From positions 1 to 64,000 of the forward strand of contig NZ_VWSF01000027.1 of NCBI RefSeq assembly GCF_008629685.1: a stretch of DNA of 64,000 bases. The letters run 5' to 3'. Both the position numbers and the translations under genes were made by a program. Below the pieces are notes generated by a model. That model was not told the origin of the DNA, did not search any database, and saw only the letters and a list, made by a program, of their open reading frames with translations. Numbering within the stretch: the stretch's first letter is position 1; every line of letters starts with the position of its first letter. Source of the DNA: Adhaeribacter rhizoryzae. Its GTDB lineage: Bacteria > Bacteroidota > Bacteroidia > Cytophagales > Hymenobacteraceae. Of this stretch, positions 9,046 to 19,179 are shown in pieces.

Positions 9046-9741
9046 ATGATGAAAAAGTTTAATATTTATAAGCTGATAAGCCTGTTAGCCAGCGGCTTAT
9101 TCTTTTTTTTAGGTGGTTGCGATACTTACGAAAGCGATGTGGTACCGTTATCTTTTCAGCAGTTCGAGTTAAGAAGAGATTCGGCTTTTACTTATAACCG
9201 GAAAGAAGCCACCGATTGGCCGCTTTTAATAAATCCGTTGGCAAACGATAGCTTGCAAGTAAAAGCCACCGTTACTTACGGTGAGCCGCGGCACGGCAAA
9301 ATAATTCAGGAAGATAACTATGTGTATTACGAGCACGAATTAAATTACGTAGGTTTAGACAGCCTGACGTACCAGGTTTGCTCCGAAAATATTTGTAAAA
9401 CCGAAAAAATAATATTTGTAATAGAACCTCGCCTGGACCCGAATAACTGCACTACCCGTTTAACCCCATTTACCGTCGAAACTTTAAAAAATACCCCAGT
9501 AGATATTAGATTACATCGGAAAGATATTATTTGCCCAACAACCGGCAGTCGCACCTATTTTAAACCCCAACTAGGGAATTACGGCGATTATCATTATTCT
9601 GGTAGCCCCAAAGCTACCGTAATGGTGTATTATCCGCCCAAAGACTTTGTAGGCGACGATACTTTCCGGTACCGGATTTATACCGATAATACCAATTACC
9701 TCGAAAATATTATAACCCTTCGGGTGAAAGCCACTCCGTAA
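9046..9741 (+). CDS. Lipoprotein with a cadherin-like/Ig-like repeat
   Basis: This 231-residue protein has a lipoprotein signal peptide with lipobox LGGC, so Cys25 would be lipidated. The segment around residues 78-125 (VTYGEPRHGKI, then YVYYEHELNYVGLDSLTYQVC) has the pattern of cadherin-like domains of secreted adhesins, G.(V/I)....YTP...Y.G.DS.TY.V. A second copy ends in YYPPKDFVGDDTFRYRIYTD. A cell-surface structural role is likely. It ends about 80 bases before the ECF sigma gene and may be read separately. Confidence 0.65.
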   Translation: MMKKFNIYKLISLLASGLFFFLGGCDTYESDVVPLSFQQFELRRDSAFTYNRKEATDWPLLINPLANDSLQVKATVTYGEPRHGKIIQEDNYVYYEHELNYVGLDSLTYQVCSENICKTEKIIFVIEPRLDPNNCTTRLTPFTVETLKNTPVDIRLHRKDIICPTTGSRTYFKPQLGNYGDYHYSGSPKATVMVYYPPKDFVGDDTFRYRIYTDNTNYLENIITLRVKATP

Positions 9742-9823
9742 AATATTGCCTTTGCCGGCTTTGCAGCTATTTTGAAAAAACCAGGAAAACGCTAACTTAA
9801 AGGAACAAAGGTACTCACGCTAC

Positions 9824-10372
9824 GTGCACGCAGAAGACGAAATAATTGCCGGGTGCAAACAGGAAAAACCGCATTTCCAGGAAAAGCTATACCAGCTTTA
9901 CTCCCGGCGAATGATGGCCATTTGTGTGCGTTATACCAATAATCGTTTTGAGGCCGAAGATATTTTTCATGAGGCTTTTGTAAAAGTATTTAAATTCATA
10001 AACACCCACGAAGGCGGCTCTTTTGAAGGCTGGATGAAACGAATATTTGTGAATACCGCCATTAACCACTACCACAAAAACCGCAAATACCAAGCACAAC
10101 TCGATTATAGCGCAGTAGAAGAAAGCGTACCGGCCGCCGACGATGTGTTAAGTACTATTAGCAGCCAGGAGCTATTACTTTTAATAAATAAATTGCCCGA
10201 AGGATACCGGGTTGTTTTTAATTTGTACGTGATTGAAGGGTACAACCACCGCGAAATCGGCGAGATGCTAAATATAGCCGAAGGAACGTCTAAGTCGCAG
10301 TTAGCGAAAGCCAAAGGCTTGTTAAAAAAATTGCTGCAACAATATTCAATTTCCGACCATGTTATCAGATAA
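9824..10372 (+). CDS. ECF-type RNA polymerase sigma factor (module A)
   Basis: This 182-residue ECF sigma factor has region 2 at about 20-90 (YQLYSRRMMAICVRY, FEAEDIFHEAFVKVF, FEGWMKRIFVNTAINHYH) and region 4 at about 115-175 (LINKLPEGYRVVFNLYVIEGYNHREIGEML, then EGTSKSQLAKAK). The only sensible start is a GTG at 9824. It overlaps the following gene by 14 bases, so the two should be translationally coupled. It is closely similar to the sigma factor at 49539-50114, which has the same kind of partner. The promoter it recognises cannot be read from the sequence. Confidence 0.9.
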   Translation: MHAEDEIIAGCKQEKPHFQEKLYQLYSRRMMAICVRYTNNRFEAEDIFHEAFVKVFKFINTHEGGSFEGWMKRIFVNTAINHYHKNRKYQAQLDYSAVEESVPAADDVLSTISSQELLLLINKLPEGYRVVFNLYVIEGYNHREIGEMLNIAEGTSKSQLAKAKGLLKKLLQQYSISDHVIR

Positions 10373-11810
10373 AGAATTTGAAGATTTAATTCGCCAGAAA
10401 ATGGCGGCGCACGACGAAGCGTCGCCAACCGATGGCTGGAAAAAAATTGCCGCAGATATCAGGCCGCCCAAAAAACGCCGGCCCATCTGGTGGTGGGTAG
10501 GGCCGTTGCTTTTACTCCTGACGGGTTCAGGAATTTATTACATTTATAATAAGCCAGTTGTAAAACCCGCCGAAACAGCCACAACTGTTAGCAATAAAGA
10601 AGATAAAACCGGTGCATCCGCTTCGGCCAATGTAAACCCTGAACCGGAAAAAAATAACAGCAGCACGGCTATCAACAGTAATCAACCTAAACAAAATAAA
10701 ATTACGGAACCAGGTTCAAGAGCCCAAACACCACAACCAATTGCCAATGCAGATAACCTTACAAAACCAACAAGAAGAAAACCGGCTGTAAAGTCGGGCA
10801 GCAGTCGGTCTTATAGCTCCGCTGAACAGGTTGCCAGAAACAGAAATAACAAACCAACTGCTCCCGTAAATATTGGTGGGTCCATTCCGGGTACTTCTTC
10901 GAATTCAGAAGTACCCCAAAAGGAACAGCCGCAAACGGTTACCGCCAACCCTATTACCCCCAGAACCGCTGCAACTGATTCGGTTAATAAACAACCCGGA
11001 ATAATTAAGCCGGATACTGCCCAAATATCCACTAAGCCAGATTCAGTTGCGGCGGAAAACAAGGCATTGGCCCAGGAACAGGAAACAGACAAAAAGAAGA
11101 ACAAACCAAAAACGTGGGAGGCCGGCTTTACGTTTGCCACACGTTACGCTTTCCGGAAATTTACCCCCAATGCTACCGATAATATTTTTATTACGGATAT
11201 TAACACCCGCAACCAAAACCAGCCCGAACGGTTAGGCTATGAGTTTGGCTTTAATGTAGCGCGGGCGCTCACCGATAATTTTTTTGTAGAAACCGGCATA
11301 GCCTGGCTGCAATTAAAAGAAAACCTGACTTATACTTACACCACCGGCACCATCGATACTATTGTGGTAACCGCAACGCCGGGCCAGACCAATATAAACC
11401 CGGTTTATAAAATGGAAGAGCGGCAGCTTGCCAGTTCTTACGCCTACGGCGGCTGGCGGCTGGGTGCTACTTATTATTTCTGGAACAACGGCCGGCAGCG
11501 CTTTAATTTTAGCGTAGCCGGCGGCGTTAATTTGCTGGTAAGAGGCGAAACCGAGGAATCCCGGAACGGGCAGTTTTCCAGAAAAGTGGTGTTTCCTTCG
11601 CGGGCCAATATTTTAGAGCAAGCCAATTATAATTTGCTGGTGGGCGCTGGCTACAATACCCGCCTGGGACAAAAATTAGATCTTATGCTCATGCCGTCGC
11701 TTAATTATTTCATGGGTTCTACTTTTAAAGAGCGGGAGCCTTTGGGCTTGCGGCCGTATTCGCTGGGTTTAAATATTGCGTTAAAGCGCCGTTTTAGCCG
11801 CCAGAACTAA
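10359..11810 (+). CDS. Predicted trans-envelope protein: cytoplasmic segment, TM helix, long linker, outer-membrane beta-barrel (module A partner)
   Basis: This 483-residue protein has four visible parts. Residues 1-43 are charged and contain SPTDGWKKI, resembling the short sigma-binding segment of Bacteroidota anti-sigma factors. Residues 44-63 are a single TM helix (WWWVGPLLLLLTG). Residues 65-250 form a linker rich in N, P, T, Q and K with no hydrophobic segment. Residues 252-483 alternate like beta strands (WEAGFTFATRYAFRKF, FGFNVARAL, YGGWRLGATYYFW) and look like an outer-membrane beta-barrel. There is no cleavable signal peptide. The gene overlaps the sigma gene by 14 bases. I infer a membrane-anchored regulator of that sigma; a plain porin is the alternative, but the TM anchor argues against it. 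Confidence 0.7.
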   Translation: MLSDKEFEDLIRQKMAAHDEASPTDGWKKIAADIRPPKKRRPIWWWVGPLLLLLTGSGIYYIYNKPVVKPAETATTVSNKEDKTGASASANVNPEPEKNNSSTAINSNQPKQNKITEPGSRAQTPQPIANADNLTKPTRRKPAVKSGSSRSYSSAEQVARNRNNKPTAPVNIGGSIPGTSSNSEVPQKEQPQTVTANPITPRTAATDSVNKQPGIIKPDTAQISTKPDSVAAENKALAQEQETDKKKNKPKTWEAGFTFATRYAFRKFTPNATDNIFITDINTRNQNQPERLGYEFGFNVARALTDNFFVETGIAWLQLKENLTYTYTTGTIDTIVVTATPGQTNINPVYKMEERQLASSYAYGGWRLGATYYFWNNGRQRFNFSVAGGVNLLVRGETEESRNGQFSRKVVFPSRANILEQANYNLLVGAGYNTRLGQKLDLMLMPSLNYFMGSTFKEREPLGLRPYSLGLNIALKRRFSRQN

Positions 11811-11818
11811 TATATTTG
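11791..11818 (+). promoter_or_regulatory. Promoter for the TauE/SafE-like permease gene
   Basis: TTTT at 11792-11795 and an exact TAnnTTTG box (TATATTTG, 11811-11818) are 19 bases apart start to start. It overlaps the end of the preceding gene. Confidence 0.5.
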
Positions 11819-11840
11819 CCGAAATTTTTAATTCGGGTAA

Positions 11841-12617
11841 TTGGACACTGCTTTAACCACCGACCTGGTATTTCTTTGTTTTTTTGCTTTCCTGGCTGGC
11901 TTTATCGATTCTATTGTGGGCGGGGGCGGACTCATTCAGACGCCGGCCATGCTGGTATTTTTACCGCACGTGCCTATTCCTACTTTGTTTGGAACCGGTA
12001 AAGTTTCGGGTATTGCGGGTACCACCTCGGCTTTGCTGCAATACGGGCGTTCTGTAAAAATTAACTGGCCTTCTATTTTGCCGGCGGCTGTGGCGGCATT
12101 TATTTTCTCTTTTATCGGGGCCCGGGCGGTCAGTCATATTCCAACCGAGGCTTTGCGGCCGGTAGTTTTGGTGTTGCTGGTAAGTGTGGCTATTTATACT
12201 TTTATCAAGAAAGACCTGGGCGCATTGCACGCCCCCAAATTAGCCCCGGCCAGAGAGAAATTGTACGCGGTTTTGTTAGGCGTAGCTATTGGTTTTTACG
12301 ACGGTTTTTTTGGCCCTGGTACCGGTAGTTTTCTTATTTTTGCTTTTGTGGGCTTATTCGGGTTTAGTTTTCTGGCCGCTTCGGCCTCGGCTAAATTGGT
12401 AAACGTGGCTACGAATTTATCGGCGCTGGCTTATTTTGCTTACACCGGGCAAATATTATATCACATTGGTATACCTATGGCGGTTTGTAATATTCTGGGT
12501 TCGCAGGTAGGCGCGCGGCTGGCCATAGCCAAAGGTAGCGGGTTTGTGCGCATCTTCTTTCTGATTATTGTGAGTGCCATTATTTTCAAGTTCGCCTATG
12601 ACTCTTTTCTGAAATAA
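11841..12617 (+). CDS. Sulfite exporter TauE/SafE family permease
   Basis: This 258-residue polytopic inner-membrane protein has about seven to eight hydrophobic segments in two halves. The N-terminal half carries the family signature FLAGFIDSIVGGGGLI followed by TPAMLVF and FGTGKVSGIAGT; the second half carries the matching GFYDGFFGPGTGSFLIFAFV. Known members move sulfite, sulfoacetate or other organosulfur anions, but substrate cannot be assigned from sequence. The start is a TTG at 11841; no ATG is better placed. It is transcribed from its own promoter and ends shortly before the thiamine operon promoter. I see no functional tie to thiamine synthesis. Confidence 0.85.
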   Translation: MDTALTTDLVFLCFFAFLAGFIDSIVGGGGLIQTPAMLVFLPHVPIPTLFGTGKVSGIAGTTSALLQYGRSVKINWPSILPAAVAAFIFSFIGARAVSHIPTEALRPVVLVLLVSVAIYTFIKKDLGALHAPKLAPAREKLYAVLLGVAIGFYDGFFGPGTGSFLIFAFVGLFGFSFLAASASAKLVNVATNLSALAYFAYTGQILYHIGIPMAVCNILGSQVGARLAIAKGSGFVRIFFLIIVSAIIFKFAYDSFLK

Positions 12618-12628
12618 AGCTTTTTTTA

Positions 12629-12660
12629 TTTTGTAGAATAAAATATTAAAACTAGTATTG
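12629..12660 (+). promoter_or_regulatory. Promoter of the thiamine operon
   Basis: TTTTG at 12629-12633 and TAGTATTG (12653-12660, one mismatch to TAnnTTTG) are 24 bases apart start to start. Transcription would start close to 12665, at the first base of riboswitch helix P1. Confidence 0.5.
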
Positions 12661-12665
12661 ACCCA

Positions 12666-12746
12666 AACTTTAGGGGTGTCCCGTTGCCGGGGCTGAGATT
12701 TTACCCTTTGAACCTGATGCTGTTCATACAGCCGTAGGAAAAAGTT
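12666..12746 (+). promoter_or_regulatory. TPP riboswitch aptamer (THI element)
   Basis: Conserved THI-box blocks appear in order: GGGGTGTCC, CTGAGA at 12693-12698, ACCCTTTGAACCTGAT at 12703-12718 and GTAGGAA at 12734-12740. AACTTT (12666-12671) and AAAGTT (12741-12746) close helix P1. The aptamer binds thiamine pyrophosphate and lies 64 bases upstream of thiS, so it controls the whole operon. Confidence 0.95.
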
Positions 12747-12761
12747 ATGGCATCTTTCCTT

Positions 12762-12814
12762 CCTTTTCGCAAAAGGCCATTCCTAAAGTTTCTAAACTTT
12801 TTTTACAGGAATGG
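12762..12814 (+). promoter_or_regulatory. Expression platform: hairpin burying the thiS start codon
   Basis: CCATTCCT (12777-12784) is a perfect complement of AGGAATGG (12807-12814), which includes the thiS ATG at 12811-12813. Inside it AAAGTT (12785-12790) pairs with AACTTT (12795-12800). A small hairpin CCTTTT-CGC-AAAAGG (12762-12776) abuts it. CCTAAAGTTT (12782-12791) is also a perfect 10-base complement of AAACTTTAGG (12665-12674), the 5' strand of P1. This gives mutually exclusive structures: TPP-bound P1 leaves the start codon buried, and without TPP the P1 strand can open the hairpin. The T-run at 12798-12804 could add weak termination. Confidence 0.8.
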
Positions 12815-13014
12815 AAATACAAATCAACCAGCAATTACACACAGTTACCGACTTTTGTTCGGTGCGGCAGCTATTGCAAACTGTTTTACCGCAATCGCCA
12901 ACTGGTATTGCGGTAGCCGTAAATAATGCCATTGTGCCCAAATCCGAATGGGACCAATTCCTGCTTCAACCCTCCGATTATATTACCATTATTAAAGCAA
13001 CCCAGGGCGGGTAA
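12811..13014 (+). CDS. thiS: Sulfur carrier protein ThiS
   Basis: This 67-residue ubiquitin-like sulfur carrier ends in the required GG (IKATQGG). Its C-terminal glycine is adenylated by a ThiF-type enzyme and thiocarboxylated, then gives sulfur to ThiG for the thiazole ring. The family pattern is visible: start MEIQINQQ, the middle LPQSPTGIAVAVNNAIVPKSEW, and DYITIIKATQGG. It is the first gene of the operon and its start codon is sequestered by the riboswitch expression platform. The matching activating enzyme is probably the ThiF-rhodanese fusion at 19180. Confidence 0.93.
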   Translation: MEIQINQQLHTVTDFCSVRQLLQTVLPQSPTGIAVAVNNAIVPKSEWDQFLLQPSDYITIIKATQGG

Positions 13015-13041
13015 CTGCTGCTGTTGTTGTCCTACATTTAA

Positions 13042-14937
<1,896 letters not shown>

Positions 14938-15555
14938 ATGAAGTTAATTGTGATTTCCAGTCCGGTAGCGATAGCCGATGAGCCAGCTATTATAAACCGG
15001 TTGTTTGCTGCCGGACTGGAAATATTGCACCTCCGGAAACCAAATACCCGGGCAGCGGAAATAGCGACGTTGCTGAACCAGATTAACCCTATTTATTACC
15101 CGCGTATTGCCTTACACCACCATCATGGCCTGGCCGAACAGTTTGGGATTAGTCGCCTCCATTTTCCGGAACAGGAACGCCAACGTTTAAGTGTTTCGGA
15201 TTGGCAAAAAATACAGGCCGCTGGTTATAAATTAAGTACTTCGGTTCATCAGCTCGAAATAATTAAAATATTGCCGCCGGTTTTTGAATATGGGTTTTTC
15301 AGCCCGGTGTTTACCAGTATTTCTAAGCCCAGTTATCAATCTGTTTTAAACAATAATTATTATCTAAAGGCAGAAGATAAACCTTTCCCAGTAATTGCTT
15401 TGGGAGGAATATCAGCGAGCAAAATTAGTCAGGTTAGAAAGATGAATTTTGACGGGGCGGCTCTATTAGGAGCCATCTGGCAGGAGCCGGAAAAGGCTTT
15501 AGATAATTTTAAAATTATACAACACGCATGCAGCCAGATCGCCCTTACGTGCTAA
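14938..15555 (+). CDS. TenI-like thiamine phosphate synthase family protein
   Basis: This 205-residue TIM-barrel protein is a shorter, diverged relative of ThiE. It keeps LEILHLRKPN near the N-terminus, SPVFTSISKPSY in the middle and VIALGGIS near the C-terminus. It lacks the ThiE segments GADGLHLG and YIGLGPF that are present in the gene at 16271. TenI in other bacteria is a thiazole tautomerase that aromatises the product of ThiG rather than joining thiazole and pyrimidine, and that role fits an operon that already holds a true ThiE. The gene directly abuts thiC and overlaps thiD by 28 bases, so translation is tightly coupled. Confidence 0.75.
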   Translation: MKLIVISSPVAIADEPAIINRLFAAGLEILHLRKPNTRAAEIATLLNQINPIYYPRIALHHHHGLAEQFGISRLHFPEQERQRLSVSDWQKIQAAGYKLSTSVHQLEIIKILPPVFEYGFFSPVFTSISKPSYQSVLNNNYYLKAEDKPFPVIALGGISASKISQVRKMNFDGAALLGAIWQEPEKALDNFKIIQHACSQIALTC

Positions 15556-16274
15556 GTATTGCCGGTTTAGACCCTAGCGGGGGTGCCGGCGTATTAGCCG
15601 ATGTAAAAACTTTTGAGCAACACCAGGTTTATGGTTTCGGGGTTTGCTCTGCGCTAACAGTGCAAAGTGATAGTGATTTTCTCAGCGTAAAATGGTTAAG
15701 TGCTCCCGAAATCATCGCGCAGTTAGAGCCGCTGGTTACTAAATTTCCGCTGGCGGCTTGTAAAATAGGTATTATCCAGAACTGGGAAGTGCTGGACGAG
15801 GTGCTAAATTTTTTGAAGCAAATTAATCCGGATTTACCCATTGTGCTGGACCCGGTGTTGCAAGCCAGTGCGGGGTATATTTTCCAAACCACCGAAGCGG
15901 GTTGGCAGCAGGTGTTGCCCAAACTAAGCCTGCTAACGCCCAATTACAACGAGATGAAACAATTGCGTGCTGATAGCAGCCCGGAAGAGACCGCTTTAAG
16001 TCTTTCTGCTACCTGCGCGGTGTTGCTGAAGGGTGGGCATCATCCGGCTGCGCCGGGCACTGATTATTTATTCCAGAACGGCCACTTCCTGGCCTTTAAG
16101 CCAGGTTCCGCGGAAGTATTTCCAAAACACGGCTCGGGTTGTGTATTATCGGCAGCTATTGCGGCCAACCTGGCTTTGGGTTATGCTTTACCGGAAGCTT
16201 GCCGCCTCGCCAAAAAATATACCGAATTGTTTTTAAGCAGCACACCTGCTTTATTAGGTTATCATTATTTATGA
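15528..16274 (+). CDS. thiD: Hydroxymethylpyrimidine/phosphomethylpyrimidine kinase ThiD
   Basis: This kinase phosphorylates HMP and HMP-P to HMP pyrophosphate, the pyrimidine substrate of ThiE. The 248-residue ribokinase-fold protein shows the family N-terminus SIAGLDPSGGAGVLADVKTF, the segment GVCSALTVQ, LDPVLQASAG and the anion-hole/catalytic motif HGSGCVLSAAIAA near residue 203. It overlaps tenI at its start and thiE at its end (ATGA). Confidence 0.93.
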   Translation: MQPDRPYVLSIAGLDPSGGAGVLADVKTFEQHQVYGFGVCSALTVQSDSDFLSVKWLSAPEIIAQLEPLVTKFPLAACKIGIIQNWEVLDEVLNFLKQINPDLPIVLDPVLQASAGYIFQTTEAGWQQVLPKLSLLTPNYNEMKQLRADSSPEETALSLSATCAVLLKGGHHPAAPGTDYLFQNGHFLAFKPGSAEVFPKHGSGCVLSAAIAANLALGYALPEACRLAKKYTELFLSSTPALLGYHYL

Positions 16275-16912
16275 TTAGTAAACTACAATATATATCGCAG
16301 CAAACCGAAAGTTTATCGCACTTAACTGCCATGCAACGGGCACTGGCTGCCGGCTGCGACTTGGTACAACTACGGGTGAAAAATCAGCCCGAAAGCACGG
16401 TTTTAGCGCTGGCTCAGGAAGCGAAAAAGTTATGTATGCAATACAAGGCCAAATTAATTATTAACGACTATCCGGAAGTAGCTTTAGCAGTAGGTGCCGA
16501 TGGTTTGCACCTGGGTTTAACCGATAAGTCTATTCCGGAAGCCCGGGCGTTGGTGGGCAAAAATATACTTATTGGCGGCACCGCGAATACCTTGGCCGAT
16601 ATCCGGCAGCGGGTAATTGAAGGTGCGGATTACATTGGGTTAGGTCCCTTTCGGTTTACCCAAACCAAAGAAAAATTAAGTCCGGTGCTGGGTTTAGCCG
16701 GGTATAAAATATTGCTGCAACAGGTAAAAGCCGAAAATATTACCCTACCCATTATTGCCATTGGCGGCATTGGTCTGGCCGATGTAGCTCCCTTGCTGGA
16801 AGCCGGTGTGTACGGCATTGCCATTTCCGGAGCCTTAACGCAGGCGGCTGACCCGGCTCAATTTGTACAACAGGTGCAGCAAAGTTTAAACCGGCCGGTA
16901 GAACATTATTAA
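16271..16912 (+). CDS. thiE: Thiamine phosphate synthase ThiE
   Basis: This enzyme couples HMP pyrophosphate to thiazole phosphate to make thiamine phosphate. The start at 16271 shares an ATGA with the thiD stop and gives 213 residues; a longer open frame reaching into thiD is out of line with the family. Family motifs are [59 protein letters not shown] and [19 protein letters not shown]. It is followed 10 bases later by thiG. Confidence 0.93.
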   Translation: MISKLQYISQQTESLSHLTAMQRALAAGCDLVQLRVKNQPESTVLALAQEAKKLCMQYKAKLIINDYPEVALAVGADGLHLGLTDKSIPEARALVGKNILIGGTANTLADIRQRVIEGADYIGLGPFRFTQTKEKLSPVLGLAGYKILLQQVKAENITLPIIAIGGIGLADVAPLLEAGVYGIAISGALTQAADPAQFVQQVQQSLNRPVEHY

Positions 16913-16922
16913 AGAAATTAAG

Positions 16923-17687
16923 ATGTTACAGATAGCAGATAAAATATTCCGTTCCCGGTTGTTTACCGGTACGGGCAAATTTAGTTCCTCGCGCCAAATG
17001 GAAGAAGCCCTGGTTGCTTCGGGTTCGGAGCTGGTAACGGTGGCCTTAAAACGGGTAGATATTACGAGCGAGCAGGACGATATTTTGCTCCATTTAAAAC
17101 ACCCGCACATTCATTTATTACCTAACACCTCCGGTGTACGCAACGCCAAAGAAGCGGTATTTGCCGCCCAACTGGCCCGTGAAGCTTTAGAAACCAACTG
17201 GATAAAACTCGAAATTCATCCGGACCCAAAATATTTATTGCCCGATCCCATTGAAACCTTGAAAGCTACCGAAGAGCTGGCGAAGCTGGGTTTTGTAGTG
17301 CTGCCTTACATTCACGCCGATCCGGTTTTGTGTAAGCGCCTGGAAAATGCGGGTACGGCGGTCGTAATGCCGCTGGGCTCGCCGATTGGCAGCAACAAAG
17401 GTTTGAAAACCGCCGATTTTCTGGAGATAATAATAGAACAAAGCAAGGTGCCGGTAATCGTAGATGCCGGAATTGGCGCGCCGTCGGAGGCGGCTAAAGC
17501 TCTGGAAATGGGTGCCGATGCTGTGCTGGTAAATACCGCTATTGCTGTAGCCGGAAACCCGGTGCAAATGGCCATTGCCTTTAAACTGGCCGTAGAAGCC
17601 GGTCGCTTAGCTTACGAAGCAAAACTGGCGGCTACCGGCAATTATGCCGAAGCCAGTAGTCCTTTAACCGCTTTTTTAGATGAGTAG
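16923..17687 (+). CDS. thiG: Thiazole synthase ThiG
   Basis: This 254-residue TIM-barrel enzyme makes the thiazole phosphate ring from deoxyxylulose 5-phosphate, ThiS thiocarboxylate and dehydroglycine supplied by ThiH. The Schiff-base lysine is in [10 protein letters not shown]. Other signatures are [12 protein letters not shown] at the N-terminus, [48 protein letters not shown] and [15 protein letters not shown]. It overlaps thiH by 8 bases, consistent with the known ThiG-ThiH complex. Confidence 0.96.
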   Translation: MLQIADKIFRSRLFTGTGKFSSSRQMEEALVASGSELVTVALKRVDITSEQDDILLHLKHPHIHLLPNTSGVRNAKEAVFAAQLAREALETNWIKLEIHPDPKYLLPDPIETLKATEELAKLGFVVLPYIHADPVLCKRLENAGTAVVMPLGSPIGSNKGLKTADFLEIIIEQSKVPVIVDAGIGAPSEAAKALEMGADAVLVNTAIAVAGNPVQMAIAFKLAVEAGRLAYEAKLAATGNYAEASSPLTAFLDE

Positions 17688-18792
17688 TTTTAAGGCTATT
17701 TTCGATTCGTACAGCTGGGACGAGGTAAAGAAAAGTATTTATGCCAAAACCGCTGCCGACGTGGAACGGGCTTTAGCCGCGCCTAAGCGCACCCTCGAAG
17801 ATTTTAAAGCCTTGATTTCGCCGGCTGCTACGGCTTACCTGGAACACATGGCCCAACTTAGCCAGCAACTGACCCAAAAGCGTTTTGGCAAAACAATGCA
17901 GCTTTACGTGCCGCTATATTTATCCAACGAATGTCAGAATATTTGCACCTATTGCGGTTTTAGTCTGGATAACAAAGTGCGTCGCAAAACCTTATCGGGC
18001 GTAGAAATAATGCAGGAAGTAGCGGCCATAAAAGCTATGGGTTACGACCATGTGCTGCTGGTAACAGGCGAAGCCAACCAAACGGTGCACGTAGAATATT
18101 TTAAAAAAGTACTCGAACTCATCCGGCCGCATTTTTCGCATATATCCATGGAAGTGCAGCCTTTGGAAGTAGCCGATTACGAAGCACTTATTCCGTATGG
18201 TTTAAATACGGTACTGGTTTACCAGGAAACCTACCACCAGGAAGATTACCGCCAGCATCACCCTAAAGGAAAAAAGTCAAACTTTTATTATCGTCTCGAT
18301 ACACCCGACCGATTGGGGGAGGCCGGTATTCATAAAATTGGTTTAGGCGTGCTGATAGGGCTGGAAGACTGGCGTACCGATTCTTTTTTTACGGCGCTGC
18401 ATTTAAATTACCTCGAAAAAACTTATTGGCAAACCCGGTATAGTTTGTCTTTTCCGCGCCTTAGGCCTTTTTCGGGTGGTTTGGAGCCAAAAGTAGAAAT
18501 GACCGATAAAGAACTGGTGCAGTTAATCTGTGCTTACCGCCTGTTTTACGAAGAAGTAGAATTGTCTATCTCAACCCGGGAATCGGAGAAGTTCCGGAAT
18601 AATATTATTAGGTTGGGTATAACCGCCATGAGCGCCGGTTCCAAAACCAATCCGGGCGGCTACGTGGTAGAACCGGAATCGCTGGAGCAGTTCGAAATAT
18701 CCGACGAACGCAGTCCGGCCGAAATAACAGCCATGCTAAAAGCCCAAGGCTACGAACCCGTTTGGAAGGATTGGGACCGGATGTATATTTAA
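17680..18792 (+). CDS. thiH: 2-iminoacetate synthase ThiH
   Basis: This radical SAM enzyme cleaves tyrosine to dehydroglycine (2-iminoacetate) and p-cresol. The 370-residue protein has the 4Fe-4S cluster motif C85-x3-C89-x2-C92 (CQNICTYC), followed by [14 protein letters not shown]. Further signatures are [27 protein letters not shown] and [13 protein letters not shown]. It is the last gene of the operon. No hairpin with a T-run follows the stop at once. The presence of ThiH, and no glycine oxidase, means thiazole is made by the tyrosine route. Confidence 0.95.
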   Translation: MSSFKAIFDSYSWDEVKKSIYAKTAADVERALAAPKRTLEDFKALISPAATAYLEHMAQLSQQLTQKRFGKTMQLYVPLYLSNECQNICTYCGFSLDNKVRRKTLSGVEIMQEVAAIKAMGYDHVLLVTGEANQTVHVEYFKKVLELIRPHFSHISMEVQPLEVADYEALIPYGLNTVLVYQETYHQEDYRQHHPKGKKSNFYYRLDTPDRLGEAGIHKIGLGVLIGLEDWRTDSFFTALHLNYLEKTYWQTRYSLSFPRLRPFSGGLEPKVEMTDKELVQLICAYRLFYEEVELSISTRESEKFRNNIIRLGITAMSAGSKTNPGGYVVEPESLEQFEISDERSPAEITAMLKAQGYEPVWKDWDRMYI

Positions 18793-18901
18793 TTATTATT
18801 TAACTTGCTATTTCCTAATGGGTTAATAAGCTGGGAAAACAAATAATTAATACTTAAAACTTAAAATCAACTGGAGAGGGTGCTAGTTACCATTGAAGCT
18901 A

Positions 18902-18927
18902 ATTTCCAAAGGAATTAGTTACCTTTG
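18902..18927 (+). promoter_or_regulatory. Candidate promoter for the ThiF-rhodanese gene
   Basis: TACCTTTG at 18920-18927 matches TAnnTTTG exactly. A -33-like TTTC lies about 17 bases upstream. A transcript from here would run through the palindrome at 18989-19055 before the gene at 19180. Confidence 0.4.
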
Positions 18928-18988
18928 CTTATAATAATCGATGTTACACAATATTTCCTTGTAAATAGAAAATTGGCCTAAGGAGTTC

Positions 18989-19055
18989 ACTACTGTCATT
19001 CAGGAGGAAACTATTTGGTTACCTGCTACATAGGTTCCTCCTGAATGACAGTAGT
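18989..19055. repeat. Long palindrome (22-bp stem)
   Basis: The left arm (18989-19011) begins ACTACTGTCATTCAGGAGG and the right arm (19034-19055) ends CCTCCTGAATGACAGTAGT. The arms pair over 22 bases with one extra A, and enclose about 22 bases. No T-run follows. The arms start with GTCATTC, similar to but distinct from the GTCATCC arms of the repeats at 8821 and 54181. Confidence 0.85.
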
Positions 19056-19179
19056 GGGTTACTTCGGCTTCTTCCTAACCTTTGTGAAGCATCAGTTAAA
19101 ATAAGTTTAGCCAATAGCTGTTTTTGTACAAGAGCTAAAGAAGGGATAATTTATACCGGGGAGAGATTTATAGAAAGCC

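Larger units (their letters stand above)
18793..19179. other. Intergenic region between thiH and the ThiF-rhodanese gene
   Basis: This 387-base gap has no coding frame I would support. It holds a candidate promoter at 18902-18927 and a long palindrome at 18989-19055. The remainder is A/T-rich. Confidence 0.7.

Noticed and set aside
16139-16270. Longer start for thiE reaching into thiD
   Set aside because: The extra 44 residues do not resemble ThiE, and the ATGA overlap at 16271 is the usual arrangement.
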